5,496 nucleotides of DNA from Eubacterium sp. (GTDB taxonomy: Bacteria > Bacillota_A > Clostridia > Peptostreptococcales > Anaerovoracaceae): contig JAETSS010000099.1 in assembly GCA_021769545.1 (NCBI GenBank), positions 1-5,496 on the forward strand, in the 5' to 3' direction. This document shows positions 1 to 5,002 of this stretch, one piece after another (positions within the stretch are counted from its first letter, which is position 1; each line of letters starts with the position of its first letter). A model generated the notes under the pieces. That model saw only the letters and a program-made list of their open reading frames with translations, was not told the origin of the DNA and did no database searches. A program made the position numbers and the translations under genes.

Positions 1-1281
1 TTCCACCAGCACGATGAAAGCGTACGGATTTGATTCGTCATTGAGGAATCCGGCGAACCATGCGTGAGGGTTCTTGTTGCCGCCGACCTCTGCTGTACCC
101 GACTTGGCGCATACGCTGAGTCCCGGGAAGTTGCCGGAACCGTAGTGGTTTTCCACGTTGTTTGCCATCATTTCAGTGAGGGAAGCAGCTGTAGATGATT
201 CGATCATGCCTTTGGTCTTTGTACCGAATTTAGGCAGCTTGGCAAGCTGCTTGTCGATAAACGATGTCGGCTTGATTATGGAAGGCAGCACAGCTTCTCC
301 GTCGTTGGCGATGGCGCCCATATATACCATCATAGCGCATGGATTTATCATATCTTCCCATTGACCGATACCTGTCCATGCCAGATTCATACCGCTGTCA
401 GGAAAATCAAATGTACCCTCTGCGGTCTTGATGCCGTTGATATCATATGATCTCATAAGGCCTGCCTTTTTCGTATATTCTTCCATCAGCCCGGGCCCCA
501 GCTTTTCCGCAAGCTGCCCGAAGTATACGTTGCAGGATACCTCAAGAGCTTTTTTCATATCAACTGTGCCGTGGGCAGAAAGATCTGTGACCTTGTACTC
601 GCCGCCGTAGCTATGTGAGCCGGTGCATTCCACCTGCCAACTGTACGCGTCGTCGAGATTTTCGATGGCCGCCGCCGATGTCACCAGCTTGAATATAGAG
701 CCGGGAACGAAGGTGGCAGACGTGAATCTGTTGATGTATGAGCCTTCCTCGGGAGATGAAGGCGGATCGATAGGGTCGTATGTAGGAGCGCTTACCATGC
801 AGACGATCTCGCCCGTCTTGTAATTGTAAACTCCTACCGTACCGTTTCTGCCGTCCAGTGCTTCATACGCCGTGGCGCATACGCCGGAATCCAGCGTCAG
901 GTAGACGTCCTTGCCAGCGTTGTTCAGAGAATATATCCCATTGATGAAATCGTAGCCTATCAATTCATCTGTGAAAGCACGGTTGGCTCCCGTGGAAATG
1001 TTGTTGTCCTTATCGCCCGTTATATGCATCAGCGCTTTTCTTACGGAAGAGCTGTCGTTGAAGATCATACCCTCCGCTGTGTTCTGCATCAGAAGCGCGC
1101 CGTTGGCGTCATACAGCGTTCCCTTGGAAAGGTCGCCCTCCGCGTAAACGTCTCGGTTGCCTTCGTACGAAGCCCAGTCGTCTCCGTATGCGAAATAGCG
1201 GTAGGAGAAGACGCCGACTCCGATCAGCAGTACGAATGCCAGCAGGAGGCACATTATGGCACGTTTTTCTATCTTTTTCAT
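1..1281 (-). CDS. Class B penicillin-binding protein (peptidoglycan D,D-transpeptidase), C-terminus beyond the window
   Basis: Crosslinks stem peptides of nascent peptidoglycan on the outer face of the membrane. 427 residues are visible and the frame is open to the left edge. A short basic cytoplasmic start (MKKIEKR) precedes one membrane anchor at about residues 8-27. A reduced N-terminal region follows, with KGTLYDANG at 53-61 in place of the usual RGxIxDRNG. All three transpeptidase motifs are present: SIFK at 195-198 (catalytic Ser195, Lys198), SCN at 249-251 and KSGT at 393-396. The GIGQ and IANDG stretches at 304-307 and 324-328 are also typical. The short N-terminal region resembles actinobacterial PbpA more than long FtsI or PBP2 proteins; by comparison with that family only a few dozen C-terminal residues should be missing. 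The start is fixed by GGAGG nine bases upstream and by the ATGA overlap with the preceding SEDS gene, its expected polymerase partner. The exact subfamily (pbpA, ftsI, spoVD-like) is not settled by sequence reading. Confidence 0.95.
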   Translation of the reverse strand, partial: MKKIEKRAIMCLLLAFVLLIGVGVFSYRYFAYGDDWASYEGNRDVYAEGDLSKGTLYDANGALLMQNTAEGMIFNDSSSVRKALMHITGDKDNNISTGANRAFTDELIGYDFINGIYSLNNAGKDVYLTLDSGVCATAYEALDGRNGTVGVYNYKTGEIVCMVSAPTYDPIDPPSSPEEGSYINRFTSATFVPGSIFKLVTSAAAIENLDDAYSWQVECTGSHSYGGEYKVTDLSAHGTVDMKKALEVSCNVYFGQLAEKLGPGLMEEYTKKAGLMRSYDINGIKTAEGTFDFPDSGMNLAWTGIGQWEDMINPCAMMVYMGAIANDGEAVLPSIIKPTSFIDKQLAKLPKFGTKTKGMIESSTAASLTEMMANNVENHYGSGNFPGLSVCAKSGTAEVGGNKNPHAWFAGFLNDESNPYAFIVLVE

Positions 1282-1295
1282 TTATCATCGCCTCC
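1278..1295 (-). promoter_or_regulatory. Translational coupling site: SD plus ATGA stop/start overlap
   Basis: On the minus strand the end of the SEDS gene reads GGAGGCGATGATAAATGA. The GGAGG Shine-Dalgarno (1291-1295) lies nine bases before the ATG of the penicillin-binding protein (1281-1279), and the TGA stop of the upstream gene is at 1280-1278. The last codons of the upstream gene (Gly-Gly-Asp-Asp-Lys) therefore also form the ribosome binding site of the next gene. This arrangement is typical of terminating-ribosome re-initiation and suggests matched synthesis of the two proteins. Confidence 0.85.
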
Positions 1296-3581
1296 AAAAA
1301 TATCATCAAGTGTCAGCGGTCGTTCTTCGTTGTCGTCGGTAGGACCGTTTTTCAGTGTTCTCAGTAGTGGATCTTCATCAGGGAAGTATCGGTCCTGTCG
1401 TGAAGATCGTCTCTGATCCTGTTGTGGACCACGGTGATAAGCCTGCCGTGGCTCCTGATTCCCAGATCGACGGAAATCCTGCCGAGACTCCTGTTGAGAT
1501 GCCTGACGTGAAAACTGTCTCGGCTCCTGCCTGTGCGCCTGCTGTTCCTGTCTGCGCGAAGGCTGCCTCATGTCATCCGGCTGCCTTTCACGTTTTTCAC
1601 GCTGCGGCTTTGCCGGAGCTGCAGGCTGCTCGAAGCTGTCGAAGAAATCATCGTCCGAAAGCTCCGTATAACGAATAGGCTGTTTATCGCGCCGCCCCGT
1701 TCTGGTGACGACGGCGGTATCGTCGAATCTATGTCTTTCCGCCGCTCTTGCAGCTTTGTCTCTCTGACGGTTCCTGCCGCCGCGGTTCTTCTGAGCTTTG
1801 CTTGCAGGAGGAACGTCTCGGAATATTTCTTCCGGATCCTCGAGCCCGCCTCCTTCAAGCTCCTGATCGTAATACTCTTCAAATTCGCCCTTTTTATCGA
1901 GGCGTATCGCAAAGCTTGCATTTTGCCTTGTATCCGCAGCCTTGAGGAAAGCCAATAAGCCCCACGATGCGATCATGCTGGTGCCTCCCGCGGATACGAA
2001 CGGGAAGGTGACTCCCGTGAGAGGAAGCAGATCCACAGAACCGAAAACATTGAGTATGGTCTGGAATATGAACAACGATGTAGCAGCACATGCGGCGATG
2101 CTGTAATACGTGGAACGCCCTGCGATGATGGAGCGGACCGCGAAAACACCAAGGGTGATTATGCACAGTACAGCCAGAATCGCTATAACAAGACCCCACT
2201 CCTCACTTAGCATTCCGAAGACCAGATCGGTAGGAGCGGCAGCCACATCGCTGAGATTTCCTTCTCCTGCGCCCAGTCCCGGAAGACCGCCGCTGGCAGC
2301 CGATGTCATTGTCTGCACCTGCTGAAAACCACCGTCAGTAGGATCCTCCCATACGTGGCCCCATGTTTCGAATCGGGCCCCTATATAAGGCTTGAACCTG
2401 AGAACCATGAGTCCCATGAGACCCGTAGCCCCCACGATAAGTATAAGCTTTGAAAAATCGCCGCTCCTCAGGAATGAAATAACGAGGAACGTAACGAAGA
2501 ATATCAGAGCGGTACCGAAGTCGCCCATGATGGCAAGACAGCCCAGACAGAATACCGAAAATGCCATGAATATTGTAAGGTTCTTCTTCTGCTGCAGCTC
2601 GTCCAATGTGGCGGCGCCGACGAATACGAACACTATCTTTACCAGCTCCGAAGGCTGGAAGGAAAAGCCCCCTATGCTTACCCAGTTCTGGGAGCCGTAT
2701 TTCACCGTTCCCAGAGTAACGTTTATAAGAAGCAGCAGTACGCTTATGCCCATGAGTATGTAGATGATCCTCTTGGCCCTGTTGAGATCCCGCAGATACC
2801 AGCACAGGCCGAAGAAAAGAGCGACGCCCAGCACCACGCAGAAAGCCTGCTTGAAAACAGAGCCCGGATATGCCGAGGTGGTGACTGCCAGACTCAGGGT
2901 GGACAGGAAAAATGCGATTATTTCCATTTCAAAGCCCACGCGCCTGAATACCCGCATGAGGATGACGTAAAACCACATCAGACCGCAGAGCAGTCCGAAG
3001 GCGATTGGCAGCGATGTCGGGAACTCCTCTCCCAAAGACACCTTGAACTGCAGCACCGTAAAAAACTGAAAAAGTGTCAGCGCAACAAGAGACGGCCACG
3101 GTGAAACGGGTCGTGTCTTTCTCTTTCTGTTCTCGATATTTGACATCCGCTCCTGAAGGCTTACTGGATATAATGTAAAATCGGAACCTCCGATGGTGAG
3201 TATATCTCCTGCTTTCAGCACAGTAGGCTGTTTTACCGGCGCACCGTTTATCAGCGATCCGTTTTTGGAGTCGAGGTCGTTGTATTTCCAGACTCCCGCG
3301 GAGTCGCGTATCAAGGTGGCGTGGCTTCTGGATACGCTGGTCAGATTGAGTATGATATCACATCCGCGTCCTCTGCCTATAAGATTTTCCCAGTGGGTGA
3401 GAGGTACGCTGCTGCCGTCTGGGCAGCCGAGATAAGCCCATATCTCGGACGGGTTCCTCACCTGCAGCAGAGAGCGTATCTGCCGTGCCAGTATGAATAT
3501 CGCCAGGATCAGAAATATCCAGCGCAAGGCGGTAGTAAAATATATTCCGGCCCATTGCAGAGCCGTAGTCAAGAGTTCCAT
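1278..3581 (-). CDS. FHA domain-SEDS (FtsW/RodA/SpoVE) fusion glycosyltransferase with repeat-containing C-terminal tail
   Basis: A 767-residue membrane protein expected to polymerise lipid II into glycan strands. In order: one membrane helix (about 10-34); an FHA domain (about 50-140) with GR at 69-70, SRSH at 84-87, NDLDSKNGSLING at 101-113 and GD at 125-126, the usual phosphothreonine-binding signature; about 12 membrane helices from 163 to 548; then a soluble tail of about 215 residues. SEDS hallmarks are QNW near 298-300, QPSE at 309-312, an outer loop at about 396-459 with TDLVFGMLSEEWG (Asp452 aligns with the essential SEDS aspartate) and FPFVSAGGTSM at 526-536. The core seems to have two more N-terminal helices than E. 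coli RodA, as in actinobacterial relatives. One N-terminal helix would put the N-terminus outside and FHA in the cytosol, where a kinase could address it. The tail is Arg/Gln/Asp-rich, probably disordered, and ends in an acidic stretch. The ATG start has AGGGGG a few bases upstream. Helix borders are by eye. RodA versus FtsW versus SpoVE is not decided; adjacency to a PbpA-like gene favours RodA. Confidence 0.95.
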   Translation of the reverse strand: MELLTTALQWAGIYFTTALRWIFLILAIFILARQIRSLLQVRNPSEIWAYLGCPDGSSVPLTHWENLIGRGRGCDIILNLTSVSRSHATLIRDSAGVWKYNDLDSKNGSLINGAPVKQPTVLKAGDILTIGGSDFTLYPVSLQERMSNIENRKRKTRPVSPWPSLVALTLFQFFTVLQFKVSLGEEFPTSLPIAFGLLCGLMWFYVILMRVFRRVGFEMEIIAFFLSTLSLAVTTSAYPGSVFKQAFCVVLGVALFFGLCWYLRDLNRAKRIIYILMGISVLLLLINVTLGTVKYGSQNWVSIGGFSFQPSELVKIVFVFVGAATLDELQQKKNLTIFMAFSVFCLGCLAIMGDFGTALIFFVTFLVISFLRSGDFSKLILIVGATGLMGLMVLRFKPYIGARFETWGHVWEDPTDGGFQQVQTMTSAASGGLPGLGAGEGNLSDVAAAPTDLVFGMLSEEWGLVIAILAVLCIITLGVFAVRSIIAGRSTYYSIAACAATSLFIFQTILNVFGSVDLLPLTGVTFPFVSAGGTSMIASWGLLAFLKAADTRQNASFAIRLDKKGEFEEYYDQELEGGGLEDPEEIFRDVPPASKAQKNRGGRNRQRDKAARAAERHRFDDTAVVTRTGRRDKQPIRYTELSDDDFFDSFEQPAAPAKPQREKRERQPDDMRQPSRRQEQQAHRQEPRQFSRQASQQESRQDFRRSGNQEPRQAYHRGPQQDQRRSSRQDRYFPDEDPLLRTLKNGPTDDNEERPLTLDDIFGGDDK
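1386..1565 (-). repeat. Five tandem 36-base repeats encoding a 12-residue Gln/Arg-rich motif
   Basis: Residues 673-732 of the SEDS fusion divide into five 12-residue units starting at Q673, Q685, Q697, Q709 and Q721: QPSRRQEQQAHR, QEPRQFSRQASQ, QESRQDFRRSGN, QEPRQAYHRGPQ and QDQRRSSRQDRY. Position 1 is always Gln and position 4 always Arg; position 2 is acidic in four of five. The 36-base periodicity is also seen in DNA: the plus-strand units 1386-1421, 1422-1457, 1458-1493 and 1494-1529 all end in TCCTG, and 1530-1565 ends in GGCTG. This points to expansion by in-frame tandem duplication. The motif is polar, aromatic-poor and likely unstructured. Its function is unknown; a basic patch binding partner proteins or lipid head groups is only a guess. 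Confidence 0.85.
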
Positions 3582-3603
3582 GTATCCCCCTTTGTATCAT
3601 CCG

Positions 3604-3630
3604 TATACTATGTTATCAAACATATGTATA
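3604..3630 (-). promoter_or_regulatory. Leader inverted repeat and possible second promoter of the wall operon
   Basis: On the minus strand TATACATATG (3630-3621) and CATAGTATA (3612-3604) form an AT-rich inverted repeat with one bulged base and an 8-base loop (TTTGATAA), about 23 bases before the SEDS start codon. The same stretch could serve as a second promoter: TTTACA at 3652-3647, 16 bases, TATACA at 3630-3625. Neither reading is strong. Confidence 0.3.
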
Positions 3631-3685
3631 TTGTAAAAAAAGTTTTTGTAAATGATGTGACGGTGCTCCCGTGTTCTCATGTAAA

Positions 3686-3714
3686 ATTATACTAAAAACA
3701 ACGGCTGTAGGCAA
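3686..3714 (-). promoter_or_regulatory. Sigma-A type promoter of the FHA-SEDS/PBP operon
   Basis: Reading the minus strand, the -35 box TTGCCT (3714-3709) is followed by a 17-base spacer and a perfect -10 box TATAAT (3691-3686). Transcription would start near 3679 and give a leader of roughly 100 bases before the ATG at 3581. The ideal spacing and consensus -10 make this the best promoter in the window; the -35 matches four of six positions. Confidence 0.7.
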
Positions 3715-3734
3715 TAGGCGAAGGTCTTTGATGC

Positions 3735-3763
3735 TTGCGAATGTCCCATGCAGATGGTAATAT
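3735..3763 (+). promoter_or_regulatory. Candidate promoter of the 185-residue duplicated-domain gene
   Basis: TTGCGA (3735-3740), a 17-base spacer and TAATAT (3758-3763) preceded by TGG, which gives an extended -10 (TGn). An overlapping TATAGT (3761-3766) is an alternative -10 but has poorer spacing. Each box matches the consensus at only about four of six positions, so support comes mainly from spacing, the TGn element and position about 45 bases before the ATG. Confidence 0.45.
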
Positions 3764-3783
3764 AGTGAAAACGAAATAATTAA

Positions 3784-3805
3784 GAGGATATATACCTCGG
3801 AGGTG
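3784..3805 (+). promoter_or_regulatory. Shine-Dalgarno with a small upstream complementary element
   Basis: GGAGGTG (3799-3805) lies four bases before the ATG at 3810. Just upstream, CCTC at 3795-3798 can pair with GAGG at 3784-3787 across a 7-base AT loop, or alternatively compete with the ribosome for the GAGG inside the Shine-Dalgarno. The pairing is short, so a regulatory switch is only a possibility; the ribosome binding site itself is clear. Confidence 0.5.
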
Positions 3806-3809
3806 TAAA

Positions 3810-4367
3810 ATGTTAAAATTTGCTTTTTTGATCAACGTTCCGGGAGAGTCGCCGGAAACGTATTCCGCAGTTTATGAGAACGATGAAAGCTATAGCGTGA
3901 TAGCCGGAGTCGACGGAATGGAAGCCGGTAAGGAGTACGTTAAAAAGCTGGTAGCCGACGGCTTTACTCTTTTCAATCTCTGCGGAGACTTTGACGACGA
4001 GACAACGGAGCAGATGAGAGCGGATGCAGGCGAAGGGATCGATATCGATCATGCCGCATACTCCATAGACGAGCTGGCCAAGCTCAATCAGCTCAAGTCC
4101 TTCAAAAAATACGGCATCATAATAGCTATGGACGGAGTCGAGACTCCACAGGAAGTGATTGTAGACAGCGAAGACTGCATCGCCACAGCCGTATTCGTAA
4201 AGGATATGAAGCAGGCAAAGGACGCTGCCAGAAATCTCGTGAGCAGAAAGATCGACTTCATCGAGCTCTGCAGCTGGTTCGACAGACTGATGATGGAAGA
4301 TATCGTCAAGGCAATCGACGGAGCAGTCCCTGTGGGCACATGCGGCGATCTGGATATGACGAAATAG
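3810..4367 (+). CDS. DUF6506-like protein made of two tandem domain copies
   Basis: A 185-residue soluble protein, acidic and without signal peptide or membrane helix; its biochemical role is unknown. It contains two related halves, about 3-84 and 101-180. Each starts with a hydrophobic strand (FAFLINV, YGIIIAM), continues through a second strand and a Lys/Ala-rich helix (EYVKKLVADG, DAARNLVSRK), then a strand leading into a shared LCxxFD motif (L57-C58-G-D-F61-D62 and L153-C154-S-W-F157-D158). A helix and a final segment follow, IDIDHAAY in the first copy and VPVGTCGD in the second. From memory, this strand-helix-[IV]ELCxxF pattern matches the small DUF6506 family, whose members are usually one domain of about 100 residues; that assignment is inference. 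The ATG start is fixed by GGAGGTG at 3799-3805. The gene is monocistronic, between a divergent promoter region and a hairpin terminator, and nothing ties it functionally to the wall operon. Confidence 0.85.
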   Translation: MLKFAFLINVPGESPETYSAVYENDESYSVIAGVDGMEAGKEYVKKLVADGFTLFNLCGDFDDETTEQMRADAGEGIDIDHAAYSIDELAKLNQLKSFKKYGIIIAMDGVETPQEVIVDSEDCIATAVFVKDMKQAKDAARNLVSRKIDFIELCSWFDRLMMEDIVKAIDGAVPVGTCGDLDMTK

Positions 4368-4401
4368 GTCCGGGAAGATAAGAAAATATAATCGATTATG
4401 G

Positions 4402-4453
4402 AAAAAGCTGTGCGTCGGCATGCTCGTTTAGGGCATCCAGGCACGGCTTTTTT
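4402..4453 (+). terminator. Intrinsic terminator after the DUF6506-like gene, possibly bidirectional
   Basis: AAAAAGCTGTGC (4402-4413) pairs with GCACGGCTTTTT (4441-4452), 12 pairs including one G-U. Above a small internal loop an inner stem GGcATGC / GCATCC (4417-4423 and 4433-4438) extends it with one bulged base. The T run at 4448-4453 ends it on the plus strand, and the A run at the left foot gives a T run on the minus strand too. It begins 34 bases after the TAG stop. Confidence 0.85.
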
Positions 4454-4475
4454 AAATCTTTACGGTCCCGAATCG

Positions 4476-4672
4476 GCTGATTCCAAAGAAATTCATTGAT
4501 AACCTATTGATTTTTGGAATTTCACCCCTTCAATCCCCGGTTTATCAGGGAGATTCCAAAGATTCCGGCTCAGATAGTAACATCTGTTGGAATAATAGCG
4601 GGGAAACTGCCTTGCCTGGCCACTTATTCCAAAAAACAGTGCTGTTTGGGCTGTGATCTTTGGAACGACAGC
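4476..4672. repeat. Cluster of nested inverted repeats built on TTCCAAA (MITE-like or structured RNA element)
   Basis: Six copies of the word or its reverse complement occur in about 190 bases with alternating orientation: 4479-4488 (forward), 4513-4520 (reverse), 4552-4561 (forward), 4587-4595 (reverse), 4624-4632 (forward), 4656-4665 (reverse). Perfect long-range arms are TTCCAAAGAT (4554-4563) with ATCTTTGGAA (4656-4665), and inside them TTGGAATAA (4587-4595) with TTATTCCAA (4624-4632). The outer ends GCTGATTCCAAAGA (4476-4489) and TCTTTGGAACGACAGC (4657-4672) resemble imperfect terminal inverted repeats. AAACAGTGCTGTTT (4634-4647) is a further palindrome with 6-base arms. No target-site duplication is evident at the ends, so mobile origin is unproven. 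Confidence 0.6.
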
Positions 4673-4834
4673 TTTAGGGTGCAGATAGTGAATTTTGAGT
4701 TGCTAAAATAAAGTTGTAATATTAATGTGCCTTTTGTAAAATCTCTCGGGTCAGGGCTCAATACACTGAGAGGTGGATTTATAAAGACATTTTGTCGATC
4801 CCTCGTTTGCCTGCGCGCTTCTTCGACTTATAAC

Positions 4835-4863
4835 TTATCACATTGAAAAATTGAATATATAAA
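4835..4863 (+). promoter_or_regulatory. Weak candidate promoter for the ATPase gene
   Basis: TTATCA (4835-4840), a 17-base spacer and TATAAA (4858-4863) give a sigma-A-like arrangement about 140 bases before the GTG start. The -35 matches four of six positions and the AT-rich background makes chance matches likely. Confidence 0.3.
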
Positions 4864-4954
4864 ACACGCATGCCGGAAGAAGTCATATTGCGGTCAGAAA
4901 GAAGCAGGTTTACACTCCCGGAATCTAAGGGCATACTTTACCTAAATAACGAAC

Positions 4955-4978
4955 TTACGAGTTAGTAGATTACGAGTT
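4955..4978 (+). repeat. Direct repeat of TTACGAGTT upstream of the ATPase gene
   Basis: TTACGAGTT occurs at 4955-4963 and again at 4970-4978, with starts 15 bases apart. A looser relative, ATAACGAAC, sits at 4946-4954 immediately upstream. The pair lies 14 bases before the GGAGG ribosome binding site (4992-4996), so it is in the leader of the ATPase mRNA or in its promoter region. It could be a paired protein-binding site or a small tandem duplication. Confidence 0.5.
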
Positions 4979-5002
4979 TGCAAAATTGATTGGAGGAAAA
5001 AC

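Larger units (their letters stand above)
4368..5002. other. 635-base noncoding stretch between the DUF6506-like gene and the ATPase gene
   Basis: No credible protein gene was found here: the few open frames are short and lack ribosome binding sites. From left to right it holds the terminator (4402-4453), a cluster of inverted TTCCAAA words (4476-4672), an AT-rich patch with weak promoter-like boxes near 4695-4722, a short CTCTC/GAGAG inverted repeat (4743-4772), a GC-richer patch (about 4795-4825), a candidate promoter (4835-4863) and a direct repeat (4955-4978) just before the ATPase Shine-Dalgarno. No tRNA or other RNA gene could be recognised. Confidence 0.6.

Noticed and set aside
1024..1416. 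Plus-strand frame of 130 codons across the PBP/SEDS junction
   Set aside because: Antisense to two well-supported genes, with no ribosome binding site or family resemblance.
1386..1565. 36-base periodic repeats that resemble CRISPR repeat length
   Set aside because: The units are directly adjacent with no spacers, are degenerate, and lie in frame within the SEDS gene as a 12-residue protein repeat.
1568..1921. Long minus-strand frame of 117 codons in the tail region of the SEDS gene
   Set aside because: It is out of frame with the SEDS gene, which has clear domains; the extra frame is a by-product of Arg/Gln-rich codons.
3813..4421. Minus-strand frame of 202 codons opposite the DUF6506-like gene
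   Set aside because: It mirrors the sense gene, lacks a ribosome binding site, has low-quality Cys/His/Ser-rich content and runs into the terminator.
4514..4711. Open frame of 65 codons starting at TTG, plus strand
   Set aside because: No ribosome binding site, a rare start codon, and it runs through the inverted-repeat cluster; its residues follow from the repeats rather than from a protein family.
4743..4772. CTCTC/GAGAG inverted repeat as a second terminator
   Set aside because: The stem is only five pairs with a 20-base loop and is not followed by a T run.
4870..4965. Open frame of 31 codons beginning ATGCCGGAAGAA
   Set aside because: There is no Shine-Dalgarno before it (AAAACACGC) and no recognisable family; it ends within the direct repeat region. 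Too weak to annotate.
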